Shown here one piece after another: positions 43,933-52,828 of a stretch of 53,773 nt of DNA. Numbering within the stretch: the stretch's first letter is position 1; each line of letters opens with the position of its first letter. Source of the DNA: Paraglaciecola polaris LMG 21857 (lineage in GTDB: Bacteria; Pseudomonadota; Gammaproteobacteria; Enterobacterales; Alteromonadaceae); assembly GCF_000315055.1 (NCBI RefSeq), contig NZ_BAER01000028.1, positions 1-53,773 on the forward strand. The letters are read 5' to 3'. The position numbers and the translations under genes were made by a program. The notes below the pieces were generated by a model. That model was not told the origin of the DNA and ran no database searches. It saw only the letters and a program-made list of their open reading frames with translations.

Positions 43933-45921
43933 ATCGCTCAATACTTGTTTATTGATAGGCTTTAAAATAAATTTTGAAATCTCTGCTTCTGCCATTTCGT
44001 TCACGTCAGGCTCTTCCCCGCTCAGTATGACCATTTCGACTGCCGGCGCACTTTGACGTAATTCTTTGGCCAAGCTCAAACCATTAGTATCAGGCAAGTT
44101 TAAGTCCAGTAACACCTTACTCCAATCATCGCGTTGCTTAAACACGTCGACCCCCTCTTTACCAGAATGTGCCACATGTACCGATGCCCCTAAGCTTTCT
44201 AACAACAAAGCGGTGATATCTGCGGCGTCTATATCGTCCTCGACCAAGAGTATATGCTGCTCACTACTGACCTTTGCAGGTTGTTCGCTTATTGCACTTG
44301 ATGCAACACCCGCTTCATCTTGGCTTGGCTCTACACATGATGTCACAGTCAAGTAGGCATCAAGCGCACTCATCAGTGCTTGTGGATTAATTGGTTTTTC
44401 TAAAACATTGCTAAACCCTTGGCTGATCAGTTGCTCCCTTACCCCTTTCATTGTCGCTGCGGTCATAGCAACCACGGGAGATAATATGCCGGCAGCGCGA
44501 ATTTGCTTTATCGCCTCGGAGCCGTCCATCACAGGCATATGAATATCAATCAACACGAGATCGAAAGGCTTATCCTCACTACGCGCGTTAATGATCTTGT
44601 CTAACGCTTCTAGGCCGTTCTTGCCGTATTCCACCAGCACACCGGTGCTGGACACCATATGGCCAACCAACATACGTATATCGTTTACATCGTCGACCAC
44701 CAATACTTTGCCTTGATACTGCAAGGACTGCACATCTTTAATCACCAGAGGCTTAGCATCGAATTTAAGCCGTTCATGGGGCACCTGACTCACATCACCA
44801 GTTTGAATATAGGCGGTAAAACAACTGCCCTTGCCAAATTGCGATTGTAAACTGACCGTTCCGCCCATCTTAGCCACCAGCTCATTACAAATAGCCAAAC
44901 CCAGACCACTGCCACCCTGGCGTCGTGATACGACATCAGCGACTTGTTCAAACGGCTTAAATACACTGCTTAATTGGTCTTTGGGAATGCCAATACCCGT
45001 GTCTGATACGGTAAAAAACAATAGATCTTCACCATCTCGTTTTTCACTCCATAAACGCACATTCACCTCGCCTTGCTCGGTAAACTTAATCGCATTGCTA
45101 ATGAGGTTAATCAAAACCTGGCGAAAACGAGTGGCGTCGGTTTGTATCTTCAGTGGTAAGGGACTAACTGAATCTACCGTGAGCATGAGTCCTTTATCGG
45201 TCGAAGGTATCGTCATTAATGCGTATACATCTGCAATCAGCGCATCTAAATTTACGTCACTGATATTTAACTCAAGTTTGTCCGCTGCAATCTTCGACAA
45301 ATCGAGCATATTGTTCAGTAAACTTAGTAGGTGCTTGCCATTGCTTAATACTATGCCTAACTCAGTGTGCGCAGACTGGCCAATTTTAGAGTCCATAAGC
45401 AACTCGGTATAACCTAAGATAGAGGTTAGCGGCGTACGTAATTCATGGCTTAGGTGAGCTAAAAATCGGTCTTTAGAGCGGTTTTCGGCTTCCGCTTTTA
45501 AGCGGTCGACCCGCTCCTTTTCAATTTCTCGCCGAGCGAGTGCGTAACGAATCGCCCGGGCAAAGCGACTACCGCTCAATTCACTTTTGATAATGTAATC
45601 AACCGCACCTGCATCCAAGGCCGCCATATCGACTTCTTCGTCAGCTTGGCCGGTTAACATGATAATAGGTGACGTGAACCCAGCTTCAATGCCGAGTTTA
45701 AGGATGGTCAGGCCGTTCTCAGCCCCTAGCTGGTAATCCAACAGGCAGATATCGTGACGGTTCTCGGCCATTTTAGCCAGTGCATCGCGTTGATTAGTCA
45801 CCCAGTCTATTTCAAATTCTAATGTGCTTAATTGGCTTATGTAATCACACGCCAAGACGTAATCGTCTTCGTCGTCTTCGACTAATAGTAAACGAGAAAT
45901 TGAGTTAGACATGATTACCAA
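43918..45921 (-). CDS. Hybrid histidine kinase with three receiver domains (REC-HK-REC-REC)
   Basis: The 667-residue protein has no membrane segment. Domains in order: REC1 (about 10-125, D62 in LLDYQLG), coiled-coil linker, HisKA (about 145-215, H159 in HLSHELRTP), HATPase (about 265-375, N276, DTGIGI and SGLGLAI), REC2 (about 405-525, D459 in LIDIHMPVMDG) and REC3 (about 555-665, D606 in LLDLNLPDTNG). It is the last gene of a five-gene signalling operon. The start is either the TTG at 45921 (AGGA, 5 bases) or the ATG at 45912. The N-terminal receiver probably takes phosphate from a partner kinase to control this one. Confidence 0.92.
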   Translation of the reverse strand: MVIMSNSISRLLLVEDDEDDYVLACDYISQLSTLEFEIDWVTNQRDALAKMAENRHDICLLDYQLGAENGLTILKLGIEAGFTSPIIMLTGQADEEVDMAALDAGAVDYIIKSELSGSRFARAIRYALARREIEKERVDRLKAEAENRSKDRFLAHLSHELRTPLTSILGYTELLMDSKIGQSAHTELGIVLSNGKHLLSLLNNMLDLSKIAADKLELNISDVNLDALIADVYALMTIPSTDKGLMLTVDSVSPLPLKIQTDATRFRQVLINLISNAIKFTEQGEVNVRLWSEKRDGEDLLFFTVSDTGIGIPKDQLSSVFKPFEQVADVVSRRQGGSGLGLAICNELVAKMGGTVSLQSQFGKGSCFTAYIQTGDVSQVPHERLKFDAKPLVIKDVQSLQYQGKVLVVDDVNDIRMLVGHMVSSTGVLVEYGKNGLEALDKIINARSEDKPFDLVLIDIHMPVMDGSEAIKQIRAAGILSPVVAMTAATMKGVREQLISQGFSNVLEKPINPQALMSALDAYLTVTSCVEPSQDEAGVASSAISEQPAKVSSEQHILLVEDDIDAADITALLLESLGASVHVAHSGKEGVDVFKQRDDWSKVLLDLNLPDTNGLSLAKELRQSAPAVEMVILSGEEPDVNEMAEAEISKFILKPINKQVLSDLVKD

Positions 45922-45933
45922 CTTGTTCCTGAA

Positions 45934-46392
45934 TCACCCGTTGTTCACGGGTAATTCAACAAACTCGACCCAGTATTTACCGAGTGCGCTCATCAGTGCC
46001 ACCAATCCCTCAAACGTGACAGGTTTGGTGATATAAGACGCCGCCCCAAGGTCGTAGCCTTTGACCATGTCTTCTTCTTGGGCTGAGGTGGTGAGAATAA
46101 CGATAGGAATACTGCGCAGCTCTGGGTCGAGCTTAATTTGCTCAAGCGCTTCCCGGCCATCCATGCGTGGCATATTTAAATCAAGTAAAATCAGGCCTGG
46201 ACGCGGCGCAGCATCTTTATCACTAAATTTACCTTCCCGGCGCAAGAACTCTAATAATTCCACACCGTCTTCAACACAGTGTAACTCGTTTAACACACGA
46301 CTTTCCCGCAGGGCGTCTTGGGCCAACAGGCGATCATCTTCATCATCGTCTGCCATTAAAATCACTATTGGTTTCGCTTTTGAATAAAGCAC
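45934..46392 (-). CDS. Single-domain response regulator (Rcp1-like)
   Basis: The 152-residue protein is one receiver domain. The acidic cluster ADDDEDD is at 14-20, the phospho-acceptor D71 is in ILLDLNMPRMDG and the conserved lysine K123 is in YITKPV. There is no output domain. The GTG at 46392 is the start, because GGGAG lies 6 bases upstream and overlaps the stop of the CHASE3 kinase; the longer frame from 46425 overlaps that gene by 32 bases. It probably passes phosphate from the CHASE3 kinase to the hybrid kinase. Confidence 0.9.
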   Translation of the reverse strand: MLYSKAKPIVILMADDDEDDRLLAQDALRESRVLNELHCVEDGVELLEFLRREGKFSDKDAAPRPGLILLDLNMPRMDGREALEQIKLDPELRSIPIVILTTSAQEEDMVKGYDLGAASYITKPVTFEGLVALMSALGKYWVEFVELPVNNG

Positions 46393-46393
46393 T

Positions 46394-47875
46394 CTACTCT
46401 CCCATATATTTGTTAACGACAGCATCTATCGGTAAGGTAACGGTAAACGCAGCACCTTCATCAGGGCTACTTAACGCTGTAATGGTGCCGCCGTGACGTT
46501 CAACAATGCGACGACAAACGGCTAAGCCAATTCCCGTTCCTTTGTAAGCAGTACGCCCATGTAAACGCTGAAACGGCGAAAATATCTTGTCTGCATAGGT
46601 TTGCTCAAACCCAATGCCATTATCTTTTATCGTAACAATACAGCACGGGACATCCATATGTTGTAATTCATCACGAATGTCTTTTTGCTCTACTGATACA
46701 GATATAACAGGCGGCACGTCGACTTTACGGAACTTCAAGCCATTGGATAACACGTTTAAAAACAGCTGATACATTTGGCTTGGGTCGGCACAAACCTTGG
46801 GCAATGGCTCAATGTTTATCTGTGCGCCACTTTCGCTTATCGCAATTTCTAAGTCGATGAGCACCTCTTCGAGCACATTGTTTAACTCTACATCAACAAA
46901 GTCTTTGCCTCGAGTGGTAATACGAGAAAACTCGAGTAAATCATTGATTAAAGTAGACATTCTAAACGCAGCTGTGGTCATACGTTTGATATAATCAACG
47001 CCCCTTTCATCGAGCTTGTCTTTATACATGGTGGTTAAGCGGTCACTAAATGCTTGAATTTTACGCAGGGGTTCCTGTAAATCGTGGGACGCCACAAAAG
47101 CAAAATCTTCTAACTCGCGATTGCTCCGCGACAGTTCTTCTGAGTAAATCGTCAGTTCTTGCGTTCGCTGGGCAACCTTGTCTAATAACTGTTCGTTTTG
47201 TTTTTCCAAGTCATCTTGATAACGGGTATTAATACTCAAGTTAATGCGCGCCATCAAAAACATACCTATGACTAATAACCCGCTGGTGATGGCCGACACA
47301 CCAAAGTTAACTTTGGCATCTCGTTGGATCCGTTTTAGTTGGCTGTAGAGCACTTGTCTGTGTTCGTACTCAGTATCAACCAGCTGCTTCATGGTTTTGC
47401 GAATTTCCCGATACAGATCGCGACCGCGGTTAGTCATAATTTGGCGCAGCGCGGACTTTTCACGCTCCTTGAGAGCAAGCTCTACTGTACTGGTCAGTTC
47501 ATGAATTTTTTCATTCACCAATACCAGTAAGTCTTTGATCCGCTCCTGCTGACCAGGAATTTCTGATTCAATACCTGAGACTAAAGCAATTTTTTCATCC
47601 AAGCTCTGTAACTCAGCATGATACGGATTAAGATACTCCTCATACTCAGTCAGCAAATAACCACGTTGGCCCGACTCAGCCACCACTACGGATAAATGCA
47701 GGCTCTCGAGACGCAAAATGATAATGCTGGTTTTATCTAGACTGGTTTGCACAGCAGTCAACTTGTTAACTGTGTTTAAAGCAATAGACAGATTTATGCC
47801 GATAATGCCCACCACTAGGACCGAAATAATGATCCAACTAGCGGTAGTATTACCAAACAACCGGTTTAAGCGCAT
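46394..47875 (-). CDS. Membrane histidine kinase with CHASE3 sensor
   Basis: The 493-residue protein has TM1 (about 13-33), a periplasmic CHASE3 domain (about 37-185, with ESGQRGYLLTEYEEYLNPY), TM2 (about 190-210), a coiled coil (220-255), HisKA with H264 in FVASHDLQEPLRKI and a HATPase domain with DNGIGF and GTGIGLAVC. The kinase core is of the phytochrome-like type, whose partners are usually single-domain receivers such as the one encoded next. The signal is unknown. The AAAGGACGC site precedes the ATG. Confidence 0.93.
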   Translation of the reverse strand: MRLNRLFGNTTASWIIISVLVVGIIGINLSIALNTVNKLTAVQTSLDKTSIIILRLESLHLSVVVAESGQRGYLLTEYEEYLNPYHAELQSLDEKIALVSGIESEIPGQQERIKDLLVLVNEKIHELTSTVELALKEREKSALRQIMTNRGRDLYREIRKTMKQLVDTEYEHRQVLYSQLKRIQRDAKVNFGVSAITSGLLVIGMFLMARINLSINTRYQDDLEKQNEQLLDKVAQRTQELTIYSEELSRSNRELEDFAFVASHDLQEPLRKIQAFSDRLTTMYKDKLDERGVDYIKRMTTAAFRMSTLINDLLEFSRITTRGKDFVDVELNNVLEEVLIDLEIAISESGAQINIEPLPKVCADPSQMYQLFLNVLSNGLKFRKVDVPPVISVSVEQKDIRDELQHMDVPCCIVTIKDNGIGFEQTYADKIFSPFQRLHGRTAYKGTGIGLAVCRRIVERHGGTITALSSPDEGAAFTVTLPIDAVVNKYMGE

Positions 47876-47925
47876 GAGCGTCCTTTTAAGTAACCTTATT
47901 TAGCCGCTTCTACGCAGCTAAAATA

Positions 47926-48159
47926 CTAGCTTGTTTCATCCGTGCGGGCATGTTCAGCCAACTTTTGTAATGCAGCACTGCTATCTTGACAGGCCACCAG
48001 TATTTTATCTAAAGCGGCTATCGCCTTCTCTCTTGGCATATCGTTTTCCAACACAAGCTTGACCATTTCTGCCTGCATTGAAATACGATTTAATGGATTG
48101 CGTACATCATGGATCAACGAATTGGTAGTGGGTGATTGTACGTCTTGTGTTGGTTGCAT
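47926..48159 (-). CDS. Stand-alone histidine phosphoacceptor (HisKA-only) mini-protein
   Basis: The 77-residue product contains a HisKA dimerisation and phosphoacceptor motif, SLIHDVRNPLNRISMQAEMV, with H17 as the likely phosphoacceptor. A second helix follows (about residues 40-68). No HATPase domain is present, so it cannot phosphorylate itself. It starts 3 bases after the stop of the NtrC-type gene, with GGGG as ribosome-binding sequence, and ends 50 bases before the CHASE3 kinase. The protein may act as a phosphotransfer carrier, a decoy for a kinase, or be the remnant of a larger kinase. Confidence 0.75.
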   Translation of the reverse strand: MQPTQDVQSPTTNSLIHDVRNPLNRISMQAEMVKLVLENDMPREKAIAALDKILVACQDSSAALQKLAEHARTDETS

Positions 48160-48162
48160 AAA

Positions 48163-49494
48163 TTACCCCTGAGCTTGGTTTTCCCAAGCATTTAAGCGGT
48201 TGTATAAGGTCTTAGTGCTAATTCCGAGCATTTCCGCCGCTAAGGTTTTATTGCCTTCGACTTTTTCTAAGGTCACGCGTATTAGCTCTTTTTCAACGTC
48301 GTCAATAGTTTGCCCTGCAGTCACCTGATTCGATGTCATTTGATTTTTTGCAAAAGGAGATTCAAAATTCTTTGGCAAGGTAATCTTGTTGCTCGTCGGG
48401 TCGCTCATGATAAATGCGCGATGAATAGCATGCCGCAGTTCGCGGATATTGCCCGGCCAACCATATGCTTTAAGCTGGTCGAGTTGGGCATTCTGCCATT
48501 CAAAATTAGTCTCGTTTTCAGCATTTAACTGTTCGATAAACGCCGTGGCCAATAGTGGAATATCCGCTAAACGCTCACGCAATGGCGGTATCGTGATCGG
48601 AAACACAGCTAAACGGAAATAAATATCTTCGCGCAGTACTTTACTCTGGGCAATTTCTTCAACCGTACGGTTAGTTGCTGAAATAACCCGGCAATCCACC
48701 GACGTATCTTTCACTGCGCCAACGCGAGTCACACGCTTACTTTCAAGCACTCTAAGTAAATTAGGCTGCATTTCCAATGGCATTTCAGTAATTTCATCGA
48801 GAAAAAGGGTGCCATTTTGAGCTTGTTCAAATACGCCGATTTTACGCCCTACAGCGCCGGTAAATGAGCCTTTTTCATGACCAAATAACTCACTACCAAT
48901 GAGTTCACGGGACAATGCACCACAGTTAGTGGCAACTAAGGGCCCCTCAACGTTGCTGGCCGTATGAATGGCATGAGCCACCACTTCTTTACCAACACCA
49001 CTTTCCCCCATGAGCATGACGTTAGCATTGGTTTTGCCGACTCGCTCGATCATCTGATAGAGCTCTTGCATCGCAGCTGACTCACCGACCAAGCAGTCGA
49101 AATGCTTAGTGATGGCAGACGATTTGGCTTTTTTTCTGGCCTTAGATTTACCTGACAGCACCTGCTCTAAATCTTCTCGCTGCAACGGTTTAACCAAATA
49201 ATTAACGGTAGGGCCGCACATGCCTGCAATGATGCTTTTCACCGAGGGGTGCCCGGTAATTAACGTCACAAAAGGCACTTTGTCGTGGGTGTTTAGTTTA
49301 TCAATCAGGTGCAATGCGCTGCCGTCAGGCAACATAAAATCAAGTAGTATGTGGTCAAAGCGTTGAAACTCGATACAGTTGTAGGCTTCTTCTAAACAGT
49401 TCGCGACCTCGACGTCATGGCCTAAGAACTCGATAATATTGCTCGCTACGTCGGTAAATTCCTTATCATCATCGACTAACAGTATTTGAGACAC
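48163..49494 (-). CDS. NtrC-family sigma-54-dependent response regulator
   Basis: The 443-residue protein has an N-terminal receiver (D52 in LLDFMLPDG, K102), a central AAA+ domain with Walker A GESGVGKE (163-170), sigma-54 loop GSFTGA (209-214, a variant of GAFTGA), Walker B LFLDE (230-234), R-finger region PLRERLADIP, and a C-terminal Fis-like HTH (LAAEMLGISTKTLYNRLNAW, about 417-436). It activates sigma-54 promoters after phosphorylation. The start is a GTG at 49494 with AAGGA 6 bases upstream. It is the first gene of the signalling operon. The target genes are not known; no obvious -24/-12 promoter was found nearby. Confidence 0.93.
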   Translation of the reverse strand: MSQILLVDDDKEFTDVASNIIEFLGHDVEVANCLEEAYNCIEFQRFDHILLDFMLPDGSALHLIDKLNTHDKVPFVTLITGHPSVKSIIAGMCGPTVNYLVKPLQREDLEQVLSGKSKARKKAKSSAITKHFDCLVGESAAMQELYQMIERVGKTNANVMLMGESGVGKEVVAHAIHTASNVEGPLVATNCGALSRELIGSELFGHEKGSFTGAVGRKIGVFEQAQNGTLFLDEITEMPLEMQPNLLRVLESKRVTRVGAVKDTSVDCRVISATNRTVEEIAQSKVLREDIYFRLAVFPITIPPLRERLADIPLLATAFIEQLNAENETNFEWQNAQLDQLKAYGWPGNIRELRHAIHRAFIMSDPTSNKITLPKNFESPFAKNQMTSNQVTAGQTIDDVEKELIRVTLEKVEGNKTLAAEMLGISTKTLYNRLNAWENQAQG

Positions 49495-49828
49495 ATTGAT
49501 TCCTTTTTGTTGAGTAACGGTTAATTCAGTTTTAGCTTTATTTATTATCTAGTGCCTGTGGGCTATCGTGATTAGCGAACCAAATTAACGATTACTGTAG
49601 AGTAAATTGCGTACTTACCCCAGAGTATGATTTGGATAGTATTATCCTACTACCCACTGTATCACATTCGTGTCTTGGGCTCGGTGACGAAAGACACAAC
49701 TGAGGCTAAATTCACAACCTAGCTAATAAAGCAAAGCTCAGGCCAGCTGATCACATACGTAGCAATTTAATGAATGGATCACGGTACTTATCCATTATCT
49801 ATCCAGCAAAAACGAGGATTAGAGTCAT
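49495..49828. promoter_or_regulatory. Upstream region of the signalling operon
   Basis: The 334 bases hold the promoter for the NtrC-type gene and no clear gene. A 67-codon plus-strand frame at 49770-49973 overlaps the terminator and the adjacent gene and is rejected. Confidence 0.4.
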
Positions 49829-49853
49829 AAAAAAGCCTGCTGAAAACAGGCTT
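49829..49853 (-). terminator. Terminator after the GNAT-C39 gene
   Basis: AAGCCTG-CTGAAAA-CAGGCTT forms a 7-bp stem. On the minus strand it is followed by TTTTTT, 26 bases after the stop. Confidence 0.85.
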
Positions 49854-49879
49854 ATAAAATACAACATATTGTATTTATT

Positions 49880-51097
49880 CTATTTTTTGGATATTAACAA
49901 AGCCGTACGTAATTTGCTTTTACCAAATGCAGACAGCCTGAAAAAATCTCCCCGAGCAATCGGAATATGCTGACAGTCCATGGGTTGTGGGTGTAAATCA
50001 TCCGGATCAGGGTCATGTAGATACAAACAATCTTCATCTATGTGTGTAACTGTTACCCAATGCGGTATTTTTTTCCCATCCAGCTGATAGGTGCTGATCA
50101 AACTTATCACCGCGGCCCCCTTTGCCAAGCCGGTTTGCAAGGCATTTACATCAGGGTCGGTGTAAATAATGTTTATACCTTGAGCCTTAGCTTGTTGTAA
50201 AAATTGCCGATCAACCGCTTGCATGATGTATTTTTTATGCTCACTACGCACACCATCAATAAATAAAGGCGCTTTAGTGTTCACATACGCTGTGACCGAA
50301 AATCCCAATTGGTGAGCGGCCAGTGCTAAACCAATAGGATGACAGCCGCCGTGACCTGATGTCATAAAGATAGTCGTCGCTTGGCGCCAGATATCCAGCT
50401 CCAAAGACTGGGACATATCCAGTTTGGGGTTCAAATTCGCCATTGCCATCATCAGAGATGACGGCCCGCAGGTAAATTCTGTCGTCTGCTGATACCAAGG
50501 ATAAGTTGGCAGTGTTTGCAGCGACAGACTCTGCCGAATCGGTTTTTGCATACGCAGTGCATCTATCGAACCTTGATAGTAGTTGGCGTAGGTACCAAAT
50601 GTGCGGTAACCCAAGCTCTCATATAACTTAATCGCGCCTGTGTTATTGGTCGCCACTTCAAGACGCATAAAAAGTTTGTCTTGTTCTAAGGTATTTTGCT
50701 CTAACGCTAACAGTAGCTTTTTGCCCACCCCCAAGCCTTGAGCTTGGCGACTCACCGCAATGGAATACAGCCGCGCCAAACGCGTACCTTTGCGCATTAT
50801 AACCAAACCATAACCCAGCAAGACATCATTATGGGTCGCCACCATAAATACTCTGTGGCTATCAGCGGCCTTAAGCCAATGCATAAAACGGCGCTGACTT
50901 AAGCGGTCAGATTCGAAACTAGCATTTTCAAGTGCCACCAGCTGAGTAATATCGCCCAGCATAGCGCTGCGAATGTTTAGCTCACTTTCTTTATGCACAC
51001 CCAGCCCAGCGACATCGGGTAAATCGATATCAGATAAGCTGCGTGCAACAGATATTGGCGCATTTTGGTCTTGTTGCTTTTTGTGTCCCCTGGACAT
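49880..51097 (-). CDS. GNAT acetyltransferase fused to a C39-like peptidase
   Basis: The 405-residue fusion has a GNAT domain (about 40-175) with the acetyl-CoA motif QAQGLGVGKKLL (about 119-130), then a C39-type papain-like domain (about 200-400). Catalytic residues fit C39: Q204, C210 in EFTCGPSSL, H346 in PHWVTVTH and D362 in YLHDPDPDD. I start at the ATG at 51097, with GAGG 8 bases upstream, leaving one base to the preceding stop; a TTG at 51118 would overlap that gene. Operon partner is the ATP-grasp ligase. Likely the pair cleaves and modifies a peptide. The substrate is unknown. Confidence 0.88.
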   Translation of the reverse strand: MSRGHKKQQDQNAPISVARSLSDIDLPDVAGLGVHKESELNIRSAMLGDITQLVALENASFESDRLSQRRFMHWLKAADSHRVFMVATHNDVLLGYGLVIMRKGTRLARLYSIAVSRQAQGLGVGKKLLLALEQNTLEQDKLFMRLEVATNNTGAIKLYESLGYRTFGTYANYYQGSIDALRMQKPIRQSLSLQTLPTYPWYQQTTEFTCGPSSLMMAMANLNPKLDMSQSLELDIWRQATTIFMTSGHGGCHPIGLALAAHQLGFSVTAYVNTKAPLFIDGVRSEHKKYIMQAVDRQFLQQAKAQGINIIYTDPDVNALQTGLAKGAAVISLISTYQLDGKKIPHWVTVTHIDEDCLYLHDPDPDDLHPQPMDCQHIPIARGDFFRLSAFGKSKLRTALLISKK

Positions 51098-51098
51098 C

Positions 51099-52565
51099 TT
51101 ATTTGCCTCGTAACTCAAGACGGTTAGCGAATTCTTGCATCACCAACATGTATAATTCTTTGCCTAAGTATAAATCTTCTACTTTTGATTCTAAGCTCGG
51201 GTTGTCGTTGACTTCAATAACGTAAACTTGATTGTTTACCTGTTTGATGTCCACACCATACAAACCTTTACCTACAATAGCACTCGCTTTAACCGCCGCA
51301 TCGAGTACTGGTTTTGGTACTTCAAAAGTCGGCAATGTTTCAAAATCACCAGAGAAGTGTTTTTTCGAACTGTGGTTGTAAATTTGCCAATGGTTACGCG
51401 CCATAAAATAACGACATGCGTAAATCGCTCGGCCATTTAATACCCCAATACGCCAATCGAAATCGGTATAAACGAATTCTTGAATCAAGACTAACGCTGA
51501 TTGGCGCAACATTTCCACTAGCTTAAGCTTTAATTCAACCAAGTTTTCGACCTTGAAAACGCCAATTGAAAATGAGCTTTCTGGCAACTTCAATACCATT
51601 GGATAGCTAAATTCACCCTCCAGTAGTTCACACGTTTGATCACTGGAGTTAGACACAAAGCGGCTCTTAGGCGACGGTACCTTGTTGTAGCTAAATGCAT
51701 CGTGCAAAAATACCTTGTTGCAGCAACGCAAAATCGAGGTGGCGTCATCGATCACTTCCAAACCTTCTTGCTCGCCTTTGCGGGCAAGTTGATAGGTATG
51801 GTGATTAATTGCTGTGGTTTCACGGATAAATAACGCGTCAAACTGACTGATCATCGGCCCTTGTTTAGCCGTGATCACTTCTGCATTAATGCCCACTTGC
51901 TCTGCCGCTTTAACAAAGTTTTGGATGGCTTTGCTATCACTTGGGGCGGTTTTTTCTTCTGGGTTAACCAAGATCGCCATGTCCCAACGAGAACGTTTTT
52001 TGTTGCCACGACTACGCCAATATTTTTGCGTAAAATGCTCTAATCGCTCAGCAAATAACGGCCACAAGCTTGAATCGATTTCACGTATACCCAAGGCTTT
52101 CGGTTGTACACTCAAGCCTTTTTCATCACGGCTAAACGACAAACGTAAAATTGGCGCAGGGAAACGCTCAAATACATGCTTGGCAATACGCTTATGACGC
52201 TCATTTTGTGACCAGCCGAAAAACACCAATATTTCATCAGGCAATTCGTCGTCAATATGGGCGTACAGATCCGTGCTCATATACTTAGGCACAGGCGTTA
52301 ACATCTTGCTTTGATCATTAAGCGATTCGCTTAAATCATTGATCGTGTTTACGCTTGGCAACACTTTATGTTGACGCGCTTCAGCCAGCAAAGAACAGTA
52401 GTAACCCTGACTCAAATATTTATCTGTGTCACATAGATTAATGATGCGTGTTTTTGGCTCACCGACCTTAGGGTAATCAGCAAGATATTGGGCAAAATCG
52501 ATAACGGTGGCATCCAAACTTGGGAAGCCATCAGCATTATCGACCACAACGATTGTTTTAAACAT
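51099..52565 (-). CDS. RLAN-domain RimK-type ATP-grasp ligase
   Basis: The 488-residue protein has an N-terminal RLAN domain (about 1-155, beginning MFKTIVVVDNADGFPS) and a RimK-like ATP-grasp domain (about 285-485) with SYPMVLKLPESSFSIGVF and the metal-binding VIEVNDNPSLES. RimK-type enzymes join amino acids, often glutamate, to peptide or small-molecule ends with ATP. The ATG at 52565 has GGAG 9 bases upstream; an in-frame TTG at 52628 is not used. Its stop is one base from the next gene, so they are translationally coupled. A sigma-70 promoter lies upstream (52705-52732). Confidence 0.9.
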   Translation of the reverse strand: MFKTIVVVDNADGFPSLDATVIDFAQYLADYPKVGEPKTRIINLCDTDKYLSQGYYCSLLAEARQHKVLPSVNTINDLSESLNDQSKMLTPVPKYMSTDLYAHIDDELPDEILVFFGWSQNERHKRIAKHVFERFPAPILRLSFSRDEKGLSVQPKALGIREIDSSLWPLFAERLEHFTQKYWRSRGNKKRSRWDMAILVNPEEKTAPSDSKAIQNFVKAAEQVGINAEVITAKQGPMISQFDALFIRETTAINHHTYQLARKGEQEGLEVIDDATSILRCCNKVFLHDAFSYNKVPSPKSRFVSNSSDQTCELLEGEFSYPMVLKLPESSFSIGVFKVENLVELKLKLVEMLRQSALVLIQEFVYTDFDWRIGVLNGRAIYACRYFMARNHWQIYNHSSKKHFSGDFETLPTFEVPKPVLDAAVKASAIVGKGLYGVDIKQVNNQVYVIEVNDNPSLESKVEDLYLGKELYMLVMQEFANRLELRGK

Positions 52566-52704
52566 TTTACAGCGCTCCAAATAGCAATTTGACTTGTATT
52601 TAGGGCACCAAAAAGTGCAACAAGCCAAGCGAAATCAATTAGTTAATCAACAGCTCATGCTTGCCACATCAGGTAGGATGGTCTGGGCAATGATATTGGT
52701 GCGG

Positions 52705-52732
52705 AATATAGGCGTTACGTAGATTTAATCAA
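52705..52732 (-). promoter_or_regulatory. Sigma-70 promoter of the ATP-grasp/GNAT-C39 operon
   Basis: On the minus strand, TTGATT (52732-52727), a 16-base spacer and TATATT (52710-52705) match the consensus well. The transcript would have a leader of about 130 bases, with a small stem GCAC-CAAAAA-GTGC (about 52606-52619). Confidence 0.6.
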
Positions 52733-52828
52733 TACTTTTTTTGCAAAAAATGCTAATTATTTTCAGTACAAAATTGCGCAGCAAATAAATGGCTGAATCG
52801 CCGAAAAATAACCATTGAAATCAATACC

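Noticed and set aside
44831-45412. 193-codon plus-strand frame inside the hybrid kinase gene
   Set aside because: It is the shadow of a strongly supported kinase on the other strand; no motif of its own.
49770-49973. 67-codon plus-strand frame overlapping a terminator and the GNAT-C39 gene
   Set aside because: It crosses the terminator stem and has no recognisable product.
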